From NCBI GenBank assembly GCA_963971535.1, contig OZ020587.1:155455668-155519667 (forward strand): a stretch of 64,000 bases of DNA, given 5' to 3'. Positions 1 to 62,135 of the stretch are shown piece by piece (position 1 is the stretch's first letter; each line of letters starts with the position of its first letter). A model generated the notes under the pieces. That model was not told the origin of the DNA and made no database searches. It saw only the letters and a program-made list of their open reading frames with translations. The translations under genes were made by a program, and so were the position numbers. The DNA comes from Notolepis coatsorum. Taxonomy: Eukaryota; Chordata; Actinopteri; Aulopiformes; Paralepididae.

Positions 1-250
1 ACTGGAATGTATGGATGAGAAAATTATTTCTTTTTCACATATTGAACGATGGATACTCTATGTCAAATGGGCATTATAGCCCTGCCAACACCGCCACGTA
101 TTCCTATACTTTAGTTCAAAGCGTTGGCCTTTCAACCACACAGTGCCCTCTGGTGCTGAATGAGTTAATCGCATTTTAAACGCATATCAATATTTGATGC
201 GAAAAGCAAATTTTATCAAATAGATTTTTGGTATTGGATTAGATTCGTTT
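1..250. other. intronic sequence, nothing recognised
   Basis: AT-rich, with no splice-competent coding block or repeat that I recognise. Confidence 0.5.
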
Positions 251-289
251 GTACTTTATTCTCATACAATGAGATTTGCGACTCAAGCT

Positions 290-665
290 TAAGGTGCAGT
301 AATAAAATCACAAGTAATAAAAGATAAACGCAAAATCCTATACAGAAACATTAAATTCTATACAATAAGACAATGTTACAGTCCTGTACAATATACAAAA
401 TAACAACAATATACAGAATAGCAATACACAAATAACAATCTGTGTCAGACGGTAGTGGGTGGGTATTACACTGTGGATATTGCACATCAGGATGTTGCAG
501 TGTGAGAGGAGGGGGAAGGTGAGTTATTAGTGCATGTTAGAGTTCCGGGTGGTGATGGCTCTGGGGAAGAAACTGTCTCTCTGAGCCCGTTTGTTCTGGC
601 TATGATTCACCTGTAACGCCTGCCCGATGGCAACAGGTCCAACAGGTGGAAGCCAGGGTGTGAGC
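290..665 (-). mobile_element. LINE 3'-end fragment
   Basis: Read on the minus strand, this carries the end of a non-LTR polymerase reading frame (phrases such as 'ggctctggggaagaaactgtctc' are the reverse of the usual LINE stop region), followed by an A-rich 3' UTR at about 290-420. It is 5'-truncated. A short (aat)n tract follows at 675-692. Confidence 0.55.
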
Positions 666-865
666 TGTGCTTTAATAATAATAATAATAATTTAGGACCT
701 GCTCCGAGGTCATTAATCGGCATTTATGCGATTCGTCTCTGCGATTAACCCAAAGCTGTGCTTTGTAATGTATATGAGGGATCAATGAATATACATAAGT
801 TTAAGCAGCAAAATCTGTATTGGCTACTACAGATCAATGCAATTTTAGGAATAATATATATACTT

Positions 866-982
866 AGGGATGATGATGATCCCCTTGGAGAAATGTGGGC
901 ATCTTAGCAGCATGGGGGAGGGGGGCGGTACAAGTATGGGCAGGGTAAATAAAGACATAAATATAGGCAATAAAATTAGATC
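866..982 (-). mobile_element. LINE 3' UTR fragment (tgatcccc family)
   Basis: It shares 'gatccccttg', 'cagcatggggg' and 'aagacataaatataggcaat' with fragments at 4989-5180, 48632-48790 and 50169-50290. It is 5'-truncated and interrupted on its right side by the TTAA-flanked element at 983-1829. Confidence 0.6.
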
Positions 983-1829
983 TTAACACATTGGCCACGC
1001 TTTGGTTGCCAATAACGAGATTTAAGTTATTTTATTAGCAATATCTTAATTTTTCATCCGTCCAGCCTGACATCATCATTGGTAATGGCTCTGAGCTCAA
1101 AGGGCAAATACCGCCCCTATCGTCTCCCGGATGGTAATGCACATCATTGGATTGGATTGAGTGAAAAAGTGCATCAGAGAAACTCCGCCCCAGGGTTTCC
1201 CCACCTCTGGCAAGCAGTGTCGTGTTACCAGATACACTGGCGAGGCTGGAAGCAGCTTGGATCATGCGTTTCGGACTATAACGTTGGATCAATAAACGCG
1301 ATCAATATTTGGAATGCCGATCAGGAATTGGATTCATCTTTTTGCAGAACATCTGATCTATGTTTTGGGTTAATCAGAGTTGTTTTTCACAGATTTCACA
1401 TGCGTGTTAGGCGCTGAGCGTGGCACGAATAAATGATTTTTCAGCCCGCTTTTGTATCGTACATAAGAACACAAATACTATCGATAATCTAGCATTTATT
1501 TGAAAACGAATGAATCAGCCGGAAAATGACAACGTGTTTTGTGTATTCCAGTAAATGGCTATTTTCGTGGAATTTCTCTGAAATGACTAGAACTCCTGAA
1601 ACTATACTCTTATTCAAAACGGTATAAAACGGAAATGTACTGATGAAAAAACAATCCGTTTTGTACATGTTGACTGCAAGTAAGTCATTGATAAGCGACT
1701 GGTGTATTAGACACATAGCCATAATTTAAGATAGTTTATGCATTCGCAAATGTGCTCGTCCTCCCATTCATTAACGTGGTGGCATCCAAGCGATACATCG
1801 CCATATCCGGCTGGCAACCAATGTGTTAA
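983..1829. mobile_element. TTAA-target non-autonomous DNA transposon, copy 1
   Basis: It starts TTAACACATTGG at 983 and ends CCAATGTGTTAA at 1829, giving a 12-base terminal inverted repeat that includes the TTAA target. The inner text (for example 'taccgcccctatcgtctcc' and 'ggatggtaatgca') recurs at 53161-54003, and related ends occur at 9591-10554. The TTAA target points to piggyBac or Kolobok type. There is no transposase; open frames inside are chance. Confidence 0.7.
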
Positions 1830-1834
1830 TATAA

Positions 1835-2748
1835 ATTGTACTGTCTTTTACTATTATGCACTATTTTGCTACTAGGTAATATACCATGCCTATATTACTA
1901 CCTATGCTAATATGTCTACTACTACCTACTATGCTATTATACAATGGCATGCAGATTTCTTTATTCTGATTGGCTGAAACACTTCTTTCAGACGTTATTT
2001 CTCATAACACACTCCACGTGATCCCAGAACCCGCCCACAACCGAATAACTTTTTTTCCGAATCATTCCGACATTCGTGTTTTTTATTAATGAAACCAAGA
2101 TGGCGGACAATAATCTTTATGAATGGATGTATTGATATCGTCATAACGACTCATTAAAAAACGATAAAAGTTCACGTGGAATGTGTTAGTTGCTTATACA
2201 ATGTTTGATTATGTAATTGGTTTGTCATGACCCATTGTCAAAACAATAATGCATTGCAGGATTTATATGAAGTTTGTTGTTAGATGGCATGCTTTGAAGC
2301 ACCGCACCTGCTTCTAGACACGGAGGCAACTTAAAAAAAAATTTCTGAATAAATCTCCATTATGCTTCAATTACTGTTTATTGTATAGCAATAAGGTTGG
2401 ATGAATTTGGCCATTGTATAAAAGATTACATCACTTGAAGTCGTGTGTTATACGAACGACCCTCGGCTGCGCCTCGGGCCTAACAACCACCCCTAGGCAT
2501 GATCTAATTCGTATAACACACTCCTGCGCGTGATGTAATGCTTAAATATGTCTATACTATGCTAATATGTCTATACTACTACCTACTATGCTAATAATAT
2601 GTCTATACTACTATGCACTAAAGACTGTAGCACTGAAGTTGAACACTGTTTGACGAACAATCTTACTGACCCTTTTCCTTCCTGGTGACTTGTTGTACAG
2701 AGCTTGTAAGTCGCTTTGGATAAAAGCGTCTGCTAAATGACTAAATGT
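1835..2748 (-). mobile_element. composite repeat with internal VNTR, copy 1 (interrupted)
   Basis: On the minus strand the order is head (reverse of 'gtaagtcgctttggataaaagcg' at 2707-2730), then a few units of a tagtatagacatattagcata VNTR (2545-2600 and 1875-1945), then a tail ('agtgcataatagtaaaagac', 1840-1865). An unrelated ~600 bp palindrome-bearing repeat sits between the VNTR parts. The same order occurs at 4085-4330 and 20430-22265. Confidence 0.65.
1946..2544. repeat. unclassified insert with hairpin
   Basis: This sequence interrupts the VNTR repeat. An inverted repeat pairs about 2424-2459 with 2505-2541 (core gtgttatacga / tcgtataacac), around a loop containing the palindromic 'cctcggctgcgcctcggg'. 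No coding potential. Probably a MITE, but I did not find matching outer termini. Confidence 0.45.
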
Positions 2749-3472
2749 ATAAAAATCTGGAAATAAATCTGTGAATTATGTCTTCATATTGCAAAACCTG
2801 TGCAGTGTTCGGAGTTGCATAAAAAGCCTGAAAAACTTGGAAGAGCGTTTATTTTCCATGAGCCAGTCCCTCCCTTCATAAAGCTGTGTACACTGTACAC
2901 GCATAATTGATACACACACAGGAAAAATAAATGTAATAAATAAAATGGAAAAACATCGGGGCTTTAATGGTCCTATTTCTCTCTCTCCCCCCCCCCCCCC
3001 TCCACCCACACTGCTGATCCCTCTGCCGCTCAGGTGATTTAAAGGGTTAATCTCGGCAGAGGCGTAGGGATATTAATATGTATGAGTGGTGGCTTAATAA
3101 GAAGTGTCAGGGGGAGGACGGTTGACACCCGGTACTCCGGCACGGCACCCTGCGCCGCACACACACACACCCCTGAGTTATGATGCTGAGATTGGTTTGC
3201 TGACGTTATTTGTGCCGGGACGCTATTTTATCATGCAAATGAGCGTTGACTGATGGCCGGGACTTGATTAGCAGGCTCCCAAACGGGCAGCAAATCACAC
3301 CCGGCAACAGCGTTCCGATTGGAGAAAGCCAGGCCCCCCCTGATATATATATATTTTAAAAGTATTTCTATACAAACGCTACGGACATGCACGCACGTAA
3401 TTTCACCCGACGCTCTCGGTCTCCCCCGAAGCTCTTATTGATGGGAAACGTGTGTTTTTGCTGAGTTGTTAC
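2749..3472. other. intron, largely unique sequence
   Basis: No gene is seen. It contains a C run at about 2987-3000, a (ca)n stretch at 3157-3168 and an octamer ATGCAAAT near 3235 inside moderately GC-rich text. It could hold a regulatory element, but nothing here proves it. Confidence 0.4.
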
Positions 3473-3625
3473 TTAACCCTTTCACTGCGACAATACATGG
3501 AAGGTTAACCCTTTCACTGCCACACTACAGAAGGTTAACCCTTTACTATCACACTACCGACTGTTACCGCCGGTAGTGTGATAGTAAAGGGTTAACCTTC
3601 TGTAGTGTGGCAGTGAAAGGGTTAA
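3473..3625. mobile_element. piggyBac-like foldback MITE, copy 1
   Basis: Bounded by TTAACCC at 3473 and GGGTTAA at 3625. Bases 3505-3559 and 3571-3625 are perfect reverse complements (55 bp arms, 11-base loop). Arm sub-units each begin TTAACCCTTT, so termini are repeated inside the element. TTAA target plus CCC/GGG ends fits piggyBac type. Related copies are at 5470-5575, 37762-37913 and 46418-46556. Confidence 0.8.
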
Positions 3626-4084
3626 AGTCTTGCTTGTATATATGCGAGTCTGCCGGGGCTGTGATCCGCCGGCAAAAAAAAGCCCTGCTTCTAATTGGGA
3701 GGCAGAATGTGTTGGGACTGGAGGAGGAGAGAGCTTGAGGCCAGTCGAGCAGATCCACCCGAGCCCCCCACCCCGCAGTCCGCTGTGATTGGCCGGAGCT
3801 GCTTCCTATTGATCCCCCGTACATCCTACCCCAGAGACCCCGGCTTCATGGTTCCTGACTCCATCTCAGGAAGCCCCCCGGCGAATCAGAGCCCCCCCCC
3901 CGCCTACACCCCCCCCCCCCTACCTCCCTTCCTCCATCCTATACGCTTGTCTCCTGCTCTGATGGTTTCAGGCCTTATGAATGTTTATCGTTCCACGTGT
4001 CGTTTCTTACTTCCGTCGCATCGCTCTTGTAATCGTGGAAGTAGTCATTATTATTTTTTGACTGATCGAGAGACGTGCGTTCAT
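3626..4084. other. intron, C-rich, no gene
   Basis: Contains several C runs (3892-3901, 3911-3920). The 135-residue forward frame here is low-complexity proline-rich sequence without homologous features. Confidence 0.4.
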
Positions 4085-4330
4085 TTACATTTTAGTCATT
4101 AAGCAGACTCTTCTACCCCAAAGCCACTTAAACAACTTCTGTGCAACTCTTGGCAGCTAAGGGTAAGTAAGATTGTTCGTCAAATAGTGAGTGATGGTGT
4201 CGAGTGCACGGTAGTATAGACATAATTATAGTAGGTAGTAATATATACATATTGGTATAGTAGGTAGTAATATATACAAGGTAGATTACTTGGTAGCAAA
4301 GTGCATACTAGTAAAAGACTGTAAGAAGGT
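4085..4330 (+). mobile_element. composite repeat with internal VNTR, copy 2 (short)
   Basis: Head 'agtcattaagcagac' and 'ggcagctaagggtaagtaa', then about three tagtatagacat units, then the tail 'aggtagattacttggtagc' and 'agtaaaagactgtaag'. It contains only a few VNTR units, against about 58 in copy 3 at 20430-22265. Confidence 0.7.
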
Positions 4331-4340
4331 TAGTAGTTTC

Positions 4341-4803
4341 TAGGGTTGGGTACCGTTCACGTTTGAACCGGTACCTGTGAATCGATACCGGTACCCAACG
4401 GTACCTTTTTTTTCTGTACTTTAGTAAAAAAAAATATTATCTACCTACCTCAGTTGTAAAAAATTTGTCAACTTCAAATTATTATTTATTTGGAACAATT
4501 TGTTATTATATAATATTGCAGCGAGCGTTGTCTGCATCTAGCTTTGTAAAGTGTAACCACACTTGCAACCGTTTTCGGCTTGCCATTGTCCACGACTGCT
4601 TTGTTGTTGAATCAAGTCAAATCCTAGGCAAGCGTGTATTGTGCGCGTGAATGTGCGGCACACTTCATAGGTTCCGTTTCGCGGGAAAGTAAGCGTTGAT
4701 GTCACAGATTTTTATATTTTTTTGCAGTACTGAAATGTGGCACCGGTGGATCTCACGTGATTCGGTCGGTACCCTTAAGTACTGGATTCGGTACCCATCC
4801 CTA
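4341..4803. mobile_element. hAT-type MITE (TAGGGTTGGGTACCG family), copy 1
   Basis: 463 bp with ends TAGGGTTGGGTACCG and CGGTACCCATCCCTA. It is flanked by a perfect 8-bp duplication GTAGTTTC (4333-4340 and 4804-4811), the hAT hallmark. No transposase. A second copy is at 30925-31378. It lies 94 bp upstream of agps exon A. Confidence 0.9.
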
Positions 4804-4872
4804 GTAGTTTCTTCATTTCAGATGTTGATTGAAGAACTGTGTTCTTGTGTGATGGTGCCCAACTAATAATAA

Positions 4873-57349
<52,477 letters not shown>

Positions 57350-57691
57350 GTAAAGACTACATTCACTGTTTTTTTTTAATACCGTTTTCGGTCATGTGTG
57401 AGGATCTGTGTTAGTGCAATGCTTTAACAAGTGAGCTACAGAGAACTACAGAAAGCAGATTTATCTTGAATTGCAGGCATATATGCCTTTTAAAACTAGT
57501 TTAAACTGGCGATGCCCATCAAGTTCGCCATGTTTACAAATGCTCGAATCTATGGGCGCTCACTGATGTGACGACGTTAGTGTTACTGTCATGACGACGC
57601 TGGCAGCATTTACACACACATCCGCGACCCGCTCAAAATGTCCAAGTGGGTCGCGACCCACCAGTTGAGAACCACTGTGACATAGTAGTAG

Positions 57692-58212
57692 TTGGGGGTG
57701 GGAATCGCCAGAGACCTCATGATACGATACTATCGTGATACTTGCGTCACGATACGATAGTATCGCGATACTAAATATATCGCGATACGCTGAAAATATT
57801 GCTATATATATTATTTTTTTGCTCAACATTTTTTATTACCTTTTTTCAACTGCAAAGTAAAACTGTCAACATGTTTTATCTAATAAAGTTCAGTCTGTTC
57901 ATCTCACTTCAATCATTTTTATTGCAGAACATGGTATTTTCTCAAGCAGACAGATGTAAACACTGTAATCTGTGTTGCATGTACCTGACAAACTGAACTG
58001 TTTGTATTACAGTCATATTCCATGTGTGTGGACTACTGTACTATTACAGGTATTGAAATGAACAATGTAACTTCCTTATACAATTAATAAAAATAAATAA
58101 AAATTATGAATAATTAAATATCGATACTTGGCGTCCCTGTATCGATACAGTATCGCCACGCAAAGTATCGCGATACTACTATGTATCGATTCCCCCCCCC
58201 CCCCCACCCCTA
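57692..58212. mobile_element. hAT-type MITE (TAGGGGTGGG family), copy 2
   Basis: TTGGGGGTGGGAATCGCCAG at the left, a C run plus acccctag at the right, in opposite orientation to 19772-20193. Flanks are tagtag simple sequence, so the 8-bp duplication cannot be judged. Confidence 0.8.
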
Positions 58213-59430
58213 GTAGTAGTAGTAGTTTATTCAGTCATCATCTCATACAATATATATACACCATCATTTAACAATATTTGATTTTACAGTGACTGAAAAG
58301 GTACAGACTGAAGCATAATGCTTATATATGCCTGTCCTATATTCTTAAAAAAAATTAAGACAAACCCTATTCTAAAAGAAAATAGCACAAACAAAACAGT
58401 ATTATTCACCCTTGTAGTTTTCAAAAATAGCTTTACAAACTATTTTCTTAAAAACCAAAAGCGAATTACTCATTCTTAATTGTATATCAGCATTGTTCAA
58501 CAAGTTAACCCCAATAATAGTAATACACCTCCTTTTAATCCCTTTCTTAGCTTTTTGAACAGTAAATTTACAAATATCTCTCAATCATATTTTCTTTCAT
58601 GTATTGAAAAAAAACCTTTGCACCCCGTCTGGGAGTAACTTTGCTTTAGCTCTGTACATTATTTGCATAGTTTTATAATAAACCAAATCATTAAATTTCA
58701 TAATATGAGACTTCATAATATGAGACTTTATAAACAATGGATTTGTGTGTTCATAGTAACTAGCCTTGAAAAGGTTCCGAATGGCCCGCTTTTGCAGTAA
58801 GACTATTGGATTTACTGTCTTTTTAAATGTCGACCCCCATACTTCCACACTAAGATATGTAAGGAAGTATAAGTGAGCAGTAAATGATGTGCAAGGCTTT
58901 GTAGTTTAATATCCTTACATTTATACAATATTGCTACTGACTTAGATATTTTTGCTTGAATATAGTTAACATGTTGTTTCCATGTTAATTTCTGGTCAAT
59001 AACTACCCCTTGAAATTTTATCTCGGACTCTTTCTATTTTTACATCACATATTTGTAACTCTATCCCCCTCTATTTCTTTTCGATTACCAAAAACCATAA
59101 ATTTAGTTTTCTTAATATTGACAGACAATTTATTAACATCAAACAAAGTTTTGATAATTTCAAGCTCTTTCAATATCAAACAAAAGTTCCTTTAAATTAC
59201 TTCCTGAGCAATATAAATTTGCAAAAATAACAAACTTTAACAGCTCAGCAACATTGCGCATATCATTAATATAAAGTATAAAACGTTTTGGACCTATCAG
59301 ATCCCTGGGGTACTCCACAGGTGACCTTCCTAAATCCTGACAGTGTCATTAATTTGCACACATTGCCGTCTGTTTTCCAAGTAGCTCTTCAGCCAAGAGT
59401 TAGCTATACCTCGTATTCCATACTTCTCCA
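58213..59430 (-). mobile_element. non-LTR retrotransposon 3' half, degenerate
   Basis: 3' simple tail (tag)n at 58211-58230. Minus-strand pieces include LEVWGSTFKKTVNPIV-like text (58790-58848), QKRAIRNLFKASYYEHTNPL, NDLVYYKTMQIMYRAKAKLL (58630-58790) and further upstream RT-like fragments (LYINDMRNVAELLKFVIFAN, 59200-59290) with frame breaks. It belongs to a different clade from the L2-like elements. Confidence 0.72.
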
Positions 59431-59678
59431 GTTTTAATCGGAATCATTTCCAACTATTTCCATATCCCGTCACACACGGTACATCCCTGTGTACATTCTC
59501 GTGGTTTACATTCCTCAGTACCCTGGCTGCTCTCGGAGTATTGCATTATGGCTTCTCGTAGTCGAATGGAATGTATTTGTAGAGCCCGAAATCGCAAGGA
59601 ATTGCCCCCGTGGGCTGCACAGGTAAAGAAGAAACATCACAATGGATCCAGAATAAAAACCACCATAAAATCCACATA

Positions 59679-59903
59679 TCGCTGCTGGTGGGACAAAACC
59701 TCGTAACTCAATTTTTTTTATCAACTCAGTAGATCATCCTCCATGTGTGTGTGGTTTTACAACACAATGGGGAAAGCATTAAACCAATCATCTGTATAAA
59801 CCTCGTAACTCTATTCGCCCTCAAATCTGTGTTTGTTTTTTTCATCTGCTGAAAAGTTGGGTTTTTGGAGTTACGAGGTTTTGTCCCGCCAGCAGCGATA
59901 TGC
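59679..59903. repeat. inverted repeat (~35 bp arms)
   Basis: 'atatcgctgctggtgggaca' aaacctcgtaactc (59679-59712) against its reverse at 59869-59903, loop ~155 bases, with a further half-copy (aacctcgtaactctattcg) at 59800. A G run of about 22 follows at 59969-59989. Confidence 0.75.
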
Positions 59904-61095
59904 AACACCCCTTGACTTTCCCCAATGAAGATGAGGAACGACCCACTAAAACCTACCAATAGGGGGAGGGGGGGGGGGGGGGGGGGGGGCACCAGGGGTG
60001 ACGTAGAGGAGAGAAACCTCACATGGGTGGTTTCAAAGGGGGATCCCCCAACTGGATGTCGGTGATAATAGTGTTGCTATGGATGATAGATGGATGGAGT
60101 AGAATAGAACAAGCTAATAATTGGTATGTATATATACATGTAAGGAAATGCATACATACAGTCGGCATAAGAGCCTACCCGTGCTATTGTCAACAGGATA
60201 CTATTTTTGACATGACCCAACTCTCCAAAACGCAAGACGTAGACTAGAGAATCTGTAATAATTCCTATGCAATGCATGTTGTACATGAACCCACTATTAG
60301 CCCAAAACCTTTAGTCAGCTGTGTAAGTATCTTCCATTACCCTCTTCCTACCGAGTCAGCAAGATGTAGACTCCAAAGAAATGGAACTCCACCTGGCCTC
60401 TCCTCTCCTCTCCTCTCCTCTCTGTCTTTGACTTTCACCTTCATGCCTCCCTCCATCACTAGTCTTAGCGTGGGCGGATCTTACAGCTCTGACACTGCGG
60501 AGACGTGAGCGGAGAGGGAGAGTAAAAACTCCACATGACACTGGCATGATGCATCAGCCTGTCACGTCTACGTTCCTATTTACATGTTGGTATGAAGGCA
60601 GATCTTGCGTCTTCTCGCCATTATGTTTCATTTCGATGACACACAGGTTACTATTGGCTGTAACGTTTTGTCAGCGAATGTACATAGCTGCAAGTACACA
60701 CACATATACACACATACACACACTAACCCGCCCAGACACGGAGATGACTCCCTGCTGTGTAAAATGCCTTTATTATGAGGGAGCGCAGGAGAGAACACGC
60801 ACACTTATACACACACAGTAACGTATGCGCACACACAGAGTAAAACACACATGCACTCAATATCACACATAGCACCTGGCTGTGTAAAATGCCTGATGGG
60901 GGATAACAGGAGAGCACACACACATGCACACACTCGCAGTAACGCACACAGCTCCTGCCTGTGTAAAATGCCTGGTGGGGGAGCAGCATATCGGGCGTTG
61001 AGGCGAGTCTACAGTATGTGCCTGGCTCATTAGCCACCCCCACCCTCCACCGCACATGCCTGGGCCTGGCAGCCATTTCCACACTGATGGGAACC
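59904..61095. other. intron, no gene recognised
   Basis: (ca)n-rich stretches at 60697-60725 and 60796-60945. The phrase tgtgtaaaatgcctg recurs three times (about 60757, 60880, 60960), a loose ~90-bp repeat. No coding block. Confidence 0.45.
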
Positions 61096-61097
61096 AC

Positions 61098-61845
61098 TCC
61101 CAGGCTGGCAGCTAGCTATCTACCATAGTACCTCTCCCAGGCAGGCAGCTAGCTAGCTACCATAGTACCTCTCCCAGGCAGGCAGCTAGCTAGCTACCAT
61201 AGTACCTCTCCCAGGCAGGCAGCTAGCTACCATAGTACCTCTCCCAGGCAGGCAGCTAGCTAGCTACCATAGTACCGCTCTCCTACCTCTCCCAGGCAGC
61301 TAGCTAGCTACCATAGTACCTCTCCCAGGCAGGCAGCTAGCTAGCTACCATAGTACCTCTCCCAGGCAGGCAGCTAGCTAGCTACCATAGTACCTCTCCC
61401 AGGCAGGCAGCTAGCTAGCTACCATAGTACCGCTCTTGCACCTCTCCCAGCAGGCAGCTAGCTAGCTACCATAGTACCGCTCTCGCACCTCTCCCAGCAG
61501 GCAGCTAGCTAGCTACCATAGTACCGCTCTCCTACCTCTCAGGCAGCTAGCTAGCTACCATAGTACCGCTCTCCTACCTCTCCCAGGCAGCTAGCTAGCT
61601 ACCATAGTACCGCTCTCCTACCTCTCCCAGGCAGGCAGCTAGCTAGCTACCATAGTACTGCTCTCCCACCTCTCCCAGGCAGGCAGCTAGCTAGCTACCA
61701 TAGTACTGCTCTCCTACCTCTCCCAGGCAGCTAGCTAGCTACTATAGTACTGCTCTCCCACCTCTCCCAGGCAGGCAGCTAGCTAGCTACCATAGTACTG
61801 CTCTCCCACCTCTCCCAGGCAGGCAGCTAGCTAGCTACTATAGCG
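61098..61845. repeat. 39-50 bp minisatellite (gctagctagctacc)
   Basis: About 16 units of ctcccaggcaggcagctagc, tagctaccatagta plus a variable cctct or ccgctctcctac segment. Two unit lengths are interleaved. Confidence 0.9.
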
Positions 61846-61896
61846 CCCCCAGTTAGTGCCCCATGCTGGACCCGGGAAGCGCCCCCCAGTTAGTTA

Positions 61897-62135
61897 GGGG
61901 GCGACAGTAGCTCAGGAGGTAGAGCGGTCGTCTGGTAGTCGGAAGGTTCCTGGTTTGATTCACTCTCCTCCCGGGCACCATGTCGGTGTCCTTGAGCAAG
62001 ACGCTTAACCCCTAATTTCTCCCGATGAGCAGGTTGGCACCTTGCATGGTCGCCTCCGCCGTCGGTGTGTGAATGGGTCAAATGTGAGGAACAAAATTGT
62101 AAAGCGCTTTGGATAAAAGCTGTTATATAAATGCT
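61897..62135 (+). mobile_element. tRNA-like SINE (family S2), copy 4, inside a minisatellite
   Basis: ggggcgacagtagctcagga, ggtagagcggtcgtctggta, 'gtccttgagcaagacgctta', 'cccgatgagcaggttggcac', 'gcgctttggataaaagctgt' tatataaatgc. The most complete S2 copy here. Minisatellite units (gctggacccgggaagcgccc) occur on both sides. Confidence 0.88.
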
